Source: Bacteroidia bacterium (GTDB lineage Bacteria > Bacteroidota > Bacteroidia > Cytophagales > JAAEPT01). From it: 64,000 nucleotides of DNA. The notes below the pieces were generated by a model. It ran no database searches. It was not told where the DNA came from and saw nothing but the letters and a program-made list of their open reading frames with translations. Shown piece by piece: positions 34,555-45,314 of the stretch. The stretch covers positions 57,434 through 121,433 of the forward strand of contig JAUIJC010000007.1 in NCBI GenBank assembly GCA_030431525.1, read 5' to 3'. A program made the translations under genes and the position numbers. Positions within the stretch are counted from its first letter, which is position 1, and each line of letters begins with the position of its first letter.

Positions 34555-36084
34555 ATGAAGGTTTATCTTACAAATCGTTGGTGGAAGATTTTTTTGATGG
34601 TATTGGGTGGACTCATTTTCATGGGATCCGTGCTATATACGAACGCTTTGGTCCGACGGATTGCCAAGGAAGAGCAACAAAAGGCACTTTTGTGGGTTAG
34701 GGCCACTCGAAGGAAGGCTGCTTTGGTGAAATATACCAATGAGCTTTTCGAGAAAATGGCCAAGGAGGAACAGAAAAAAGGCCGGTTATGGGCCAAGGGT
34801 GTGGAGCGCTTGGTTTCTTCGGAAGGGCCTGGGCAGGACTTGGACTTTATCTTCGAGGTGGTCAAGGATAACGAGACAGTGCCCGTGATTTTGGTGGATG
34901 CCAAGGGGAAGTACATCTCCTCCCGAAACTTGGATCCAAGAGTAGAGCGAGAATTAAAGCGGAATCCCATTGCGCTACGTCAGGAGCTTCAGCTTATGGC
35001 GGCCCACCATCCGCCCATTGAAATCAACATCCTGAATAAAACGAAGAACTTTCTTTTCTACAGGGAGTCGGTCCTTTTGAGTCAGTTGCGCCAACGGTTG
35101 GATGATTTGGGTGGAACCTTTATTTCGGATGTGGTGATTAACTCGGCAAGTATCCCCGTCATTTTTACAGATAGTACGCAGAAGAATATTTTGGCCTATG
35201 GCAACCTTGAGCTAAGCAATGGTTCGGAGGCCATTAAGGAGCTTCAGGTCATTCTCCAGAACATGCAGGATGATGGGAATGTTATCCCTTTTGAATTGCC
35301 GGAAGGAGGGCAGGGGTATATTTATTACCGGGCGTCTGAGTTGTTGACTCAACTGCGTTTTTTCCCTTTCATTCAGTTTACCATCATAGGCCTCTTTTTA
35401 GCGGCAGCCTATATTCTCTTCAACACTTCCCGAAGAGCAGAACAGGACAGGGTTTGGGCAGGTATGGCCAAGGAAACAGCTCACCAGCTGGGAACTCCAA
35501 TTTCCTCGCTTATGGCTTGGGTGGAGTTGCTCAAGTTCAAACTGGACCCCAACGAGGAGGCGATTACGGAGATTGCCAAGGACGTGCAGCGATTAGAGGT
35601 TGTAGCAGAGCGCTTCTCCAAAATCGGTTCTGAACCAAAGCTTCATAAGGAAGATTTGAGCGAGGTGTTGGAGGGGACGATTGATTACCTACGCGGGCGA
35701 GTGTCCCAAAATGTGACTATTACTATTAATTACGAGCAAGAACCGCCCTTTATGGTGTGGCTCAATGTGCCGCTGTTCAGTTGGGTAGTGGAAAATATTA
35801 CTCGTAATGCTGTGGACGCCATGGTGGCAAAAGGCGATATCACTTTTGATGTGAGCCGAAAAGGTGGAAATGTCATTATTGATGTGACGGACACAGGAAA
35901 GGGCATCCCAAAGTCAAAATTCAAAACCGTGTTTGACCCTGGCTTTACCACCAAGACGCGTGGCTGGGGATTGGGGCTGTCACTGGTCCGAAGGATTGTG
36001 GAGGATTATCACCACGGAAAAGTGTTTGTCCATCGCTCTGAGGTTGGTGTTGGGACGACTTTTAGGATTGTGTTGGATGAGTGA
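34555..36084 (+). CDS. Orphan membrane sensor histidine kinase
   Basis: 509 residues. Membrane segments at about 10-28 and 275-295 enclose a large periplasmic sensor part. The kinase core has H310 in KETAHQLGTPISSL, an N box ENITRNAVDAM, a G1 box DVTDTGKGIP and a G2-like GWGLGLSLVRRIVEDYHHG. The sensor part shows internal similarity: RRIAKEEQQKALLW against EKMAKEEQKKGRLW, and FLFYRESVLLSQLR against YIYYRASELLTQLR, so it probably arose by duplication. No response regulator is adjacent. The ATG at 34555 is chosen over one 18 bases earlier because it lies nearer the membrane segment; both are possible. Confidence 0.9.
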   Translation: MKVYLTNRWWKIFLMVLGGLIFMGSVLYTNALVRRIAKEEQQKALLWVRATRRKAALVKYTNELFEKMAKEEQKKGRLWAKGVERLVSSEGPGQDLDFIFEVVKDNETVPVILVDAKGKYISSRNLDPRVERELKRNPIALRQELQLMAAHHPPIEINILNKTKNFLFYRESVLLSQLRQRLDDLGGTFISDVVINSASIPVIFTDSTQKNILAYGNLELSNGSEAIKELQVILQNMQDDGNVIPFELPEGGQGYIYYRASELLTQLRFFPFIQFTIIGLFLAAAYILFNTSRRAEQDRVWAGMAKETAHQLGTPISSLMAWVELLKFKLDPNEEAITEIAKDVQRLEVVAERFSKIGSEPKLHKEDLSEVLEGTIDYLRGRVSQNVTITINYEQEPPFMVWLNVPLFSWVVENITRNAVDAMVAKGDITFDVSRKGGNVIIDVTDTGKGIPKSKFKTVFDPGFTTKTRGWGLGLSLVRRIVEDYHHGKVFVHRSEVGVGTTFRIVLDE

Positions 36085-36109
36085 TTTAAAAGTATTGTAA
36101 TTTTATACC

Positions 36110-37666
36110 ATGAATGTTTTTACGACCAGACTTTTCGTTGTTTCCATTTTCGTGTTGTTACAGGTTAGCGTCAGCTCATGTCAAAATACCCTGAAAGAGC
36201 ATGAGTACGATCAAATTGTGCTTGAAGGTCGTGCTGGAGAGCATGGGTACAAAATCATGCGCGGCATTCCAGAAGATGAGTATGAAGGTGAAAACCTTAA
36301 AAAGGTGTTGCAACCACAACGTCTTTATCTGGACAGAAAGCCTACTGGAATTGCTGAGGGAACACGTTTGGTGGAGCCGGAAGATATATACCAGTTCAAG
36401 AACGCGGTTAGTTTGTACATAGACGGCAATTGGCCGGAGTTCTTGAATGCAGTGGATTTCACCGAGCTCAAAGAGGTTCGTGAGGTAATTTGTCGGGCAT
36501 CCATCGATGAGGCAGTACTTCAAAACATCCTACAGTGTCCAAACCTGATTCGCGTGAAAATCAGTGCAACGCCGAAGGGCGGTACGTTCCATTTTCCGGA
36601 GAACATCGGGAAGTTGAAAAAATTGCAGGAACTGTACTTTCATACGAATGGCAGGGTGGTGGTGCCGAAGAGCTTTGCCGAACTTCCCTTAAAACGGCTG
36701 AGCTTAGCTGGTCTGCAAGGCAAACTGCCTGAAGGTATTGCCGGACTCCAAGAACTGGAACTCTTGGAACTTTCCAACTTTCAAGTGGATATGGACATGC
36801 CCTTTAACGGGAAGGATTTTGAAGAATATGCACATAACATCAGGCTGGACACAGTGCTTTCTTCAGCCAGTATGAGGGAATGGGAAGAAGTTCAGTTCTT
36901 TGACATGAGTGGGGTGGAGAAAATCAAGTCGCTGAGAAAGCTGTCGCTCAATGGGCTTAGCAGCCTCACATTGCCCAAACGATTAGGCGATTTGAAGTCC
37001 TTGGAGAGCTTGGAAATCAAAGGCGGTTTCCTTGCCGAACTTCCCGCCAGTTATGATGAGTTGGAATCGCTCAAGGAAATCGTGATTTCGGGAACATGGA
37101 TTCGGTCATTTCCTCCAAGTGAAAACTTGGGGAATCTTTTGGGAGTGGATTTGAAAGCAATGCCTTACGTGCAGGAATTACCGCATTTCACAGGTTCTCC
37201 CAAGCTGGTTTTTTTGGGCGCTGAAAAATGCGACATACGTGAGGTGCCCGACTGGATCGATCAATTTCCCAACTTGAAGTGCTTAATGTTATCCAATAAC
37301 AGAAAACTGACGCGCGTTTCTCCGAACATTAACAATAGTAAGATTGAAAAGTTGTCTTTGGAGCGCACAGGGTTGGAAGAATGGCCAACAAATCTTGGCT
37401 CTTTGCCTTATTTGAATGCCATAAACATTAAGGGGACAAAGATTGATGTAGAGGATGCCCAAGAGGCTTTATTGAACGTGATGACTAATGATAAAAGACT
37501 TTATTCCAACTTTTATCAGTCTTCAAATAGCTATAGAAATGGTAAAGGTGAATTAGTGATGTACAATAGTCATATTTCGCTTTCCATAGAGACATGGAGG
37601 GATTGTAAAAGATTCTATGTCGAGAAGAAATTTGGTGACGTTGTTTTTGGTTGGAGGTGGCATTGA
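36110..37666 (+). CDS. Leucine-rich-repeat lipoprotein
   Basis: 518 residues. Signal peptide with lipobox SVSSC at about 21-25, so a lipid-anchored envelope protein. From about residue 130 to 460 it carries degenerate leucine-rich repeats (LKKLQELYFHTNG, LKSLESLEIKGGFLAELP, LESLKEIVISGTWIRSFP, FPNLKCLMLSNNRKL, PYLNAINIKGTKI). Probably binds proteins or glycans. It lies 25 bases after the kinase gene, so they may be co-transcribed. Confidence 0.87.
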   Translation: MNVFTTRLFVVSIFVLLQVSVSSCQNTLKEHEYDQIVLEGRAGEHGYKIMRGIPEDEYEGENLKKVLQPQRLYLDRKPTGIAEGTRLVEPEDIYQFKNAVSLYIDGNWPEFLNAVDFTELKEVREVICRASIDEAVLQNILQCPNLIRVKISATPKGGTFHFPENIGKLKKLQELYFHTNGRVVVPKSFAELPLKRLSLAGLQGKLPEGIAGLQELELLELSNFQVDMDMPFNGKDFEEYAHNIRLDTVLSSASMREWEEVQFFDMSGVEKIKSLRKLSLNGLSSLTLPKRLGDLKSLESLEIKGGFLAELPASYDELESLKEIVISGTWIRSFPPSENLGNLLGVDLKAMPYVQELPHFTGSPKLVFLGAEKCDIREVPDWIDQFPNLKCLMLSNNRKLTRVSPNINNSKIEKLSLERTGLEEWPTNLGSLPYLNAINIKGTKIDVEDAQEALLNVMTNDKRLYSNFYQSSNSYRNGKGELVMYNSHISLSIETWRDCKRFYVEKKFGDVVFGWRWH

Positions 37667-37737
37667 ATTTTAGTATAAAACACGCCTGTTCTTACCAAAT
37701 TGAGTCGCCATGTAATGTGGGGGTAGAACAGGATATA

Positions 37738-37828
37738 AGGATTAGTGGATGGTTAGGATGCAGATTGATATTGGGATGCTCATAACACTTTTGAGGAGTT
37801 GTGAGCATCCTGCCCATCCAATAATCCT
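37738..37828. other. Nested hairpin structure in the 421-base gap before atpD
   Basis: Outer arms AGGATTAGTGGATGG (37738-37752) and CCATCCAATAATCCT (37814-37828) enclose an inner stem GGATGCTCATAAC/GTTGTGAGCATCC (37774-37810). A minus-strand reading frame of 83 codons covers it, but is explained by the palindrome. It may be an RNA structure or a remnant element; the rest of the 37667-38087 gap shows nothing else. Confidence 0.5.
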
Positions 37829-38021
37829 TCAAAATCACGGTCCTTTTAGGGTAGCCATTGCGCCCCCATGTAATAAGAACAACCCAAGCTTCACTTTTGT
37901 CGATGTTGGAGAATAAGTGGTTTTTGCTCAGTAGGTTGAACATCAGCCTGTAGCGATTGTTGGCGGGGATGTGGAATTGCAGGAAAAATATATTCCACTT
38001 GGTTGGAATACGGGGATTTAA

Positions 38022-39599
<1,578 letters not shown>

Positions 39600-39613
39600 G
39601 AATCAAGTAGTTA

Positions 39614-39654
39614 GTATCAAGTATCAAGAGCTCTTGATACTTGATACTTGATAC
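39614..39654. repeat. Perfect palindrome of TATCAAG heptads in the atpD-atpC gap
   Basis: 39614-39647 is a 34-base perfect palindrome centred on GAGCTC, made of TATCAAG and its complement CTTGATA; one more CTTGATAC unit follows to 39654. It starts 14 bases after the atpD stop and ends 18 bases before the atpC start. Confidence 0.93.
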
Positions 39655-39672
39655 CATTTAAACTATTTGAGC

Positions 39673-39939
39673 ATGTATCTTGAAATTGTAACACCTGACA
39701 AGAAAGTCTTTGAAGGCGAGGTAGTCTCTGTGAGCCTGCCTGGTGTTCGTGGTGCTTTCCAGGTTTTGACGAATCACGCTCCCTTGATTTCCGCCTTGGA
39801 AAAAGGTCGGGTTTTGATCAAAGGAGAAGAAGACAAAGAACTCTTTATTGACGGTGGCGTAGCCGAAGTGTTGTCCAATAAAGTAGTTGTTTTGGCAGAA
39901 GGATTGATTGACAAAGAAGAGCTTGACCTTGTGAAATAA
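39673..39939 (+). CDS. atpC: ATP synthase F1 subunit epsilon (short form)
   Basis: 88 residues, containing only the N-terminal beta-sandwich (MYLEIVTPDKKVFEGEVVSVSLPG, GAFQVLTNHAPLISAL, FIDGGVAEVLSNKVVVLAE). The C-terminal inhibitory helical hairpin of longer bacterial epsilons is absent, as in other Bacteroidota. The ATG at 39673 is chosen over a TTG six bases upstream. Partner of atpD in the F1 central stalk. Confidence 0.95.
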   Translation: MYLEIVTPDKKVFEGEVVSVSLPGVRGAFQVLTNHAPLISALEKGRVLIKGEEDKELFIDGGVAEVLSNKVVVLAEGLIDKEELDLVK

Positions 39940-39967
39940 GCCTGGTTCTGGTCTTTTGGATAAATAG

Positions 39968-39996
39968 CCCTCCATAGTGATATGGAGGGTTTTTTT
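39968..39996 (+). terminator. Terminator of atpDC
   Basis: Stem CCCTCCATA/TATGGAGGG with loop GTGA followed by seven T. Confidence 0.9.
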
Positions 39997-40123
39997 GTGT
40001 CTCACTGATTTTGTTATAAAAGCCTGATGTATTGTGAGCTATTGGAGTCTGATTAACTGATATTACGTTAATTAAAGATCTGTCAATTCATGTAGTTCAA
40101 GCAATCCCAAAGCCTATAAGACC

Positions 40124-40169
40124 AAAAGAGTACTTGTACTAGGGGAATCCCAGTACAAGTACTCTTTTT
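40124..40169. terminator. Terminator between atpC and the convergent large gene
   Basis: Stem AAAAGAGTACTTGTACT/AGTACAAGTACTCTTTT around AGGGGAATCCC. Its A and T flanks let it work on either strand; it mainly serves the minus-strand gene that ends at 40270. The rest of the 39940-40269 gap holds nothing else I can support. Confidence 0.85.
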
Positions 40170-40269
40170 ATGAAATTTTATCCTTATAAAACCTGTGTCG
40201 TTATTTTAAGACGATACAGAAATCCATGTTGTTGTAAACAACCTGGTCTCTATTCAAAGAATAATAGTG

Positions 40270-43200
40270 TTATTGGGGGGTGTAAATGATTTGCTTTGTT
40301 TCCAAATATTCATCATCAATAGATATGTGCAGGAAATATATTCCTGATTCTAGTCCAGACATAGATACATCTACTCTAGAATTATTGTTAAAAGACCTTA
40401 AGGTTTTTCCATCCATGCTTATTACTGAAACTTGAATCATTGGAGTTGAATTAAATTTATTAGTCGATATATTAATTTTTCCATCAATACATAGTGTAGG
40501 CTGGGCAAAAATTTCAAAGCTATTTTCTAGTCTATCATAGCTGTTTTTACATTCTGTATTTTTTTCTTCAAGAGAACTCCAATCAAATGAAAGACTTGGG
40601 TCCAAAACGTTTTCTTGGTTCAAATCTACATCAGGACAAATGTGAATTATGTTCTTATTTTTTCTCTCAGAATTAACAACCCGCATGTTTTTTCCTGAAA
40701 CAACACGGTACATTGAATATTGTTCTATGGTTTTATCAATTGCTAATAATTGTTTAGGTTCATTAGGATTGACTCGAATCAGCAAGAAATCAACATTATT
40801 TTTGCTATTCAATGGCCAATCGTTAATGAATGGAGGATTACCATAATTAGACCATCTCCACTCGATGTTACTTTGAGGTCCTGAAGTGAAATCAATTGTG
40901 GTAGACCATGAATTACCAATAAACATTAATTCTTCTTTGTTGTCTACGACATCTATATTTCCAGTTAATAGCGCTGTTTCATCTTCTAATGGGTATTTCC
41001 ACCCACCTAGACTTGGCTCTCCTTCGTTTGACCATAAAATATTACTATTGAAGTCACCATTTGTAGAAGTGAAAAAGCCGAATAATGTAGCCCAGCCCCC
41101 TAAGCATAGGGCGTCATCAATGCCATCACCATTAAAATCACCAACTCTTATTTCATCATCTTTGTATGGGGTTATTGGTGTAGGGTTTCCGTATGTGCTT
41201 CTGCCCCAGTTCCATATACCTCCTGAAAAATTAAATTCAGTAACCCATCCATCAATACCGATAATTTCAGCTTTTTGATCCCCATCAAAATCACCTAAAA
41301 TAAAATTATTACGATAAGGATAAATTCCTGAGGATGATGATACATGTCCACCAGCTATCCATTGGAAATTATTATTAACATACTTAAACACAGGCATCCA
41401 ATCTCCACTAGCAACTAATTCATCTATGCCGTCACCATCAATATCTCCAACCTGTAATTTTCTACGATAATCTACAATAGGGTCATTGCCAGTACTACCA
41501 ATCCATTTTAGTGTCCATTCATTAGAAACAAAATCATACATCACCATGGAATGACCACTTTCTAAATCTATAGTAGAGACTAGAATCTCGTCTTGACCAT
41601 CGCCATCAAAATCACCTGTTAAATAATCTAAGTCGCCCCATTGGTGATTATGGAAAGCGTTTTTAAAATCAAAAGTCTTTTCCCAATGACTATCAATATT
41701 TGTTTTGGGTTTAAACGTTAATTGTATGCAAAGGCTTTTTCCTTCAAATATAGCTGGGCCATTATTTTCATTAATAGCATTCATTATGAAACCATAAAGT
41801 CCATCGCTTCGGCATGAATTTCTGAATAAATCAGTAATGTCTAATTGTCTAAATTTTCCTTGAAAAAAATTTGCGTCAAATAATGTAGTGTCGTTGTTGG
41901 AAGTTTCTGGTGGATTAAGTGTTGATATTTCATTAAGATCCTTATGAGAAGTAATTCTTTTTATCTCAATAAGATTTTGTCCAGTGAGATTATAAGTTGA
42001 ATGTTCCAGTTTAAGGATAGACTTTTCAATTAGAATGTTGTTAAGGTTGGGTGTTTTTAGCTCTGTGAAAAATAAAACCGGCATCGTGTTTTCACCGACA
42101 GAAAATCTCTGGTCATTTAAAGAAACAATTCCATTATTATTAAATGTGAGGCTTGACATGCTCAAGTTTAAAATAGTGGATTCTTTTATCTGAACTTTTA
42201 CTGTGTTACTCTTGTATCCATTATTGGAATATAGTCTAAAGAGTTTTTCCCCATAAGATGTTTCCAATGGTAAGGTTCCTGATAGTCGTCCAAATTGATC
42301 TATGGAGAGTGGAGTTACAAGTGCATTTTCGCCAAAATCATCTTCTGAATTTGCAATTTCTAAGTGTATCCCGTCTGAAATGGAATATCCATCTTTTACA
42401 GTGAAATCAAGTTTAATTTCTGTTTCAGGTGAAATGGATTCATAATCGTCTGTATTTATCAGATTTATTATGTATGATTTCCTAAGCTCTACTTCATTGC
42501 TATATGAAGTTAAATCACCTGAACTAACCTTTCGTCTATAAATCCCTGTATCTTGCATTTGAACAGGTAAGTAATCCTTCTCAAACCAATCAATATTTTC
42601 CCAATTTCCATTAACTAAAGTTTCCCATTGAAAAGAGTAATCTTTGAATCCTCCTGAAGGGTTTTCCCCGATTAAAGTTGAGAATGTTTGACCAAGGTCT
42701 TTGTATATTTCTTGTTCACAACAAATAGAATTATTGAATAAATCTGGAGTATTTATTTCAATTGTATTACTTGTTGAAAAATACTCGCCATTATTTATTG
42801 TGACATTTCTCCTGTAAAATCTTTTCCATCCACTACTAGGTGGGGTAAGATCTTCACCTGTTTGGTTGTGAACTACTTCCCAAAAAAGCCCATCCATTGA
42901 GGCCTCCCAAACATGGTTGAATGTTGCAGTAGTTGAGGTAGGTGATGTTCCATCAATTTTTACAGGGCTATCTCCATTTGATAATTCTTGATTACAGCAA
43001 ATTTCATTTGAATATGCAATTTCTATTTGAACAGGGTTACTAATGTTTTTCATCCCTGATGATTCAATAACTCTTCTATAATAAGTTGTCTTATCACTAA
43101 ATAATGGGTCGTAATCTTCAGTATCTGCACCAGGTATTGTTGTCCAATTGGATCCATCATCACTTTTTTCCCAAGAAAATGAGAAAATCTCATTTCCTCC

Positions 43201-44517
43201 AATTGGAGTAGGAGCATCTATTATGATTGGGTCTGTTGGGATTGCATGATTTCTATCACAGCAAATGGTGTTATTCTGTATGTTAGGGTGGTTGATGTGA
43301 ATAGAGTTGCTAAGGCCTAATGAAGTTCCATTTAAAAAGGTTTCCCTACAATAATAATTACTCCATCCTTTGCTAACGGGGGTAAGGTTCTGCTCATTTT
43401 CTCCAGAAATATATTTCCATGTAGCCCCATTACTACTTTCTTTCCATTTAAAAGTGTATGTGTTGCCTGATGCTGGAGGGTTTCCTTGAATTAAATATGG
43501 TACTTGACCCGATGTTAAATTCTGATCACAACAGATTGTGTTATTATATTCTTCAATTAAAATGGTTGTTGCAGGGCTATAAGAATCACTTGCTGTGCCG
43601 GAAGTGATTTTCCTACGGTAATAGCGTGTTGAAGTCAATATAGGTGGGTTAAAATCTTTTGTAGTAGCCCCAGAAATGTTGCTCCAAGAGGTTCCGTTTG
43701 TACTTTGTTGCCACTGATATAAATAATTTCCATTTCCTCCAGAAGGGGAATTCCCAATAATGGTACTTGGGTTGCCCTTTTCAATAAAACTTTGATTGCA
43801 ACAAATTGTGTTTCCTACAATATCAGGATCTGTTTCATAATCAATAATTAATTTTGCAGAAGAAATTTTTATTGTTCCTTGCCATGGGGTGAAACATAAT
43901 GTAGTGTAAGTGCTGTTTGGATCTAATAGATGAATATTGTTGATGTTGATGTTTGGGTCGTGGATGATGAAGTTTTTTATTTCTTCAAATCCACTTTCAG
44001 AACTTGGTGACTGAATTATTTTACCAGTTTGAACACAGCTCCAGAGGTTTCCTAGGTCATTTGATAATAGTTGTCCCCAGCTTATTTCGTTGTTGCATTG
44101 TATGAATGGGATGGAAACCTTCATTATAGCAGGGGCATTAAGGGGTGAAGTTCTACTGTATTTAATTTGCAGGACTATCTTCTTTATCTTAGAGTTTTTT
44201 ATCTCTGGATGATCGAATTTATAGCGTCCATATCGTCTTGTAGCTCCTCCACCAAGCTCATGGGAGTAGTATTCAATTGTTTTGCCATCTGTTTGTAGAT
44301 AATCTCCATTGTATTCTTTTACTCCTTGTGTTGCTGACCATGAGATGTGGTGGTTGGTGACCAAGGTTTGTGCTATACTTAATTGATATGTTATTAAGGT
44401 GATAAAAAACAGTAGATTCTGTTTTTTTGAATAAACACATAGGTTGAAATTTATGTGTTTATTATTGAAATTGGTTTTTAATTTTAGGAGTCTCATTTTA
44501 GTTAAAAGATTTTTCAT
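40270..44517 (-). CDS. Giant secreted T9SS protein with Cys-Cys Ig-like repeats and FG-GAP/VCBS repeats
   Basis: About 1,415 residues. A hydrophobic export signal (NLLFFITLITYQLSIA, before QTLVTNH) lies unusually far in, so the start is uncertain: ATG 44517 or 44496; the frame opens at 44583. Residues about 230-690 hold five repeats each starting N(T/E/S)ICC and containing a W-(Q/K/E)-x-S-x(2)-G-x(2)-W pattern. Then come calcium-binding-type FG-GAP motifs (GDFDGDGQDE, GDIDGDGIDE, GDFDGDQKAE, GDFNGDGIDD), and finally a T9SS domain ending KQIIYTPQ. The gene is visibly richer in A and T than its neighbours (many AAT, ATT, AAA, TTA codons), which suggests acquisition by transfer. A likely adhesin or polymer-binding role is inference. 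Confidence 0.85.
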   Translation of the reverse strand: MKNLLTKMRLLKLKTNFNNKHINFNLCVYSKKQNLLFFITLITYQLSIAQTLVTNHHISWSATQGVKEYNGDYLQTDGKTIEYYSHELGGGATRRYGRYKFDHPEIKNSKIKKIVLQIKYSRTSPLNAPAIMKVSIPFIQCNNEISWGQLLSNDLGNLWSCVQTGKIIQSPSSESGFEEIKNFIIHDPNININNIHLLDPNSTYTTLCFTPWQGTIKISSAKLIIDYETDPDIVGNTICCNQSFIEKGNPSTIIGNSPSGGNGNYLYQWQQSTNGTSWSNISGATTKDFNPPILTSTRYYRRKITSGTASDSYSPATTILIEEYNNTICCDQNLTSGQVPYLIQGNPPASGNTYTFKWKESSNGATWKYISGENEQNLTPVSKGWSNYYCRETFLNGTSLGLSNSIHINHPNIQNNTICCDRNHAIPTDPIIIDAPTPIGGNEIFSFSWEKSDDGSNWTTIPGADTEDYDPLFSDKTTYYRRVIESSGMKNISNPVQIEIAYSNEICCNQELSNGDSPVKIDGTSPTSTTATFNHVWEASMDGLFWEVVHNQTGEDLTPPSSGWKRFYRRNVTINNGEYFSTSNTIEINTPDLFNNSICCEQEIYKDLGQTFSTLIGENPSGGFKDYSFQWETLVNGNWENIDWFEKDYLPVQMQDTGIYRRKVSSGDLTSYSNEVELRKSYIINLINTDDYESISPETEIKLDFTVKDGYSISDGIHLEIANSEDDFGENALVTPLSIDQFGRLSGTLPLETSYGEKLFRLYSNNGYKSNTVKVQIKESTILNLSMSSLTFNNNGIVSLNDQRFSVGENTMPVLFFTELKTPNLNNILIEKSILKLEHSTYNLTGQNLIEIKRITSHKDLNEISTLNPPETSNNDTTLFDANFFQGKFRQLDITDLFRNSCRSDGLYGFIMNAINENNGPAIFEGKSLCIQLTFKPKTNIDSHWEKTFDFKNAFHNHQWGDLDYLTGDFDGDGQDEILVSTIDLESGHSMVMYDFVSNEWTLKWIGSTGNDPIVDYRRKLQVGDIDGDGIDELVASGDWMPVFKYVNNNFQWIAGGHVSSSSGIYPYRNNFILGDFDGDQKAEIIGIDGWVTEFNFSGGIWNWGRSTYGNPTPITPYKDDEIRVGDFNGDGIDDALCLGGWATLFGFFTSTNGDFNSNILWSNEGEPSLGGWKYPLEDETALLTGNIDVVDNKEELMFIGNSWSTTIDFTSGPQSNIEWRWSNYGNPPFINDWPLNSKNNVDFLLIRVNPNEPKQLLAIDKTIEQYSMYRVVSGKNMRVVNSERKNKNIIHICPDVDLNQENVLDPSLSFDWSSLEEKNTECKNSYDRLENSFEIFAQPTLCIDGKINISTNKFNSTPMIQVSVISMDGKTLRSFNNNSRVDVSMSGLESGIYFLHISIDDEYLETKQIIYTPQ
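42440..43815 (-). repeat. Coding repeat: five Ig-like units headed by a Cys-Cys pair
   Basis: Five successive units of about 85-95 codons begin with ICCNQ, ICCDQ, ICCDR, ICCNQ and ICCEQ; each includes a tryptophan pair and ends with a YYRR/FYRR/YYCRE/IYRR strand before the next unit. The boundaries are approximate. Confidence 0.8.
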
Positions 44518-44878
44518 TTTGATGAAAAAATATGTTGAACCATAATGGAGCGATGTTGGTTTCATTCCATTTTTAATGTGCAATTTAAAAGATTATGTAT
44601 GAGTTTTAGTGCAGAGGTGTAATAATATTATTTATCGCTGTTTATTGCTTTAAGTTGTCCTCTTTACTATTTGGTAGTGTCCAGATCATTTTTCTCTTTA
44701 GATTGGGTTAGGTGTATGTTATTGTTTATGAGGGAAAAATGCCTGGGTTCTCGTTTTCCTTCGCTGTCATCTTCGCAAAGATGCTTAACGTTATTTTGAA
44801 AGGTCTTGTCGAATATGGAAGATTATTGATGTGACTGAGGCGTTCAAAGGATGATTTAAAGTTTGGGGGAATGTCGCT
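44518..44878. other. AT-rich intergenic region with no recognised feature
   Basis: About 360 bases between two divergent genes. It is AT-rich near the large secreted gene and more balanced toward the lipoprotein gene. I see no reading frame, hairpin with a T run, or clean TAnnTTTG box; a TTTAAAGTTTG stretch near 44858 is off by one base from the consensus. Confidence 0.5.
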
Positions 44879-45235
44879 ATGGAACGCTTAAAAAAATGTC
44901 TTGGTGGACTGGTGATTGGTATGACTATATCAGCCTGTGCCACCCACAGCGGTTACTATGATAACAGCTGTTCCTTGGACAAAGGAGACTTTTGCTATGT
45001 GAAAACAGTGGAGGGGACTGCTAAAACAGGTAGGTGGTTTTCAAGGGGTGGCTTTGGGCAGGAGAAACTGACGGCAGCGGCCCGAGAGGATATGGAAAGC
45101 AAATACACGTTAAAACCACATGAAGAATACACCAATATTCGTGTGGACTATAAGTGGACAAAAATGTTTCTCCATGACGAGGTACGGGTAGTCATGAAGG
45201 CTGATGTAGTGGAGTTTACGGAGGAAGGTGAGTGA
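44879..45235 (+). CDS. Small lipoprotein of unknown function
   Basis: 118 residues. Lipobox ISAC at about 17-20 after MERLKKCLGGLVIGMT, so a lipid-anchored envelope protein. The mature part (SGYYDNSCSLDKGDFCYVKTVEGTAK) with repeated basic-aromatic stretches resembles small DUF6567-like lipoproteins only loosely. It lies 79 bases upstream of the membrane-cyclase candidate on the same strand, with a short palindrome between, so membership in that operon is uncertain. Confidence 0.72.
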   Translation: MERLKKCLGGLVIGMTISACATHSGYYDNSCSLDKGDFCYVKTVEGTAKTGRWFSRGGFGQEKLTAAAREDMESKYTLKPHEEYTNIRVDYKWTKMFLHDEVRVVMKADVVEFTEEGE

Positions 45236-45252
45236 TTTATTGCATTGTGAGA

Positions 45253-45272
45253 TTACTTTGAAAACAAAGTAA
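45253..45272 (+). promoter_or_regulatory. Palindrome TTACTTTG-AAAA-CAAAGTAA upstream of the terpenoid-type operon
   Basis: A perfect 8-base inverted repeat with a 4-base spacer, lying 42 bases before the start of the three-gene operon. It could be an operator, or an RNA stem without a T run. No copy elsewhere in the window was noticed. Confidence 0.45.
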
Positions 45273-45314
45273 GGTTATAGACATTTGTGGACGTTTTACT
45301 CAGTTTTTAAGCAA

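Noticed and set aside
37692..37943. 83-codon minus-strand frame before atpD
   Set aside because: It is covered by a nested palindrome, has no recognised homology and no start context; treated as non-coding structure.
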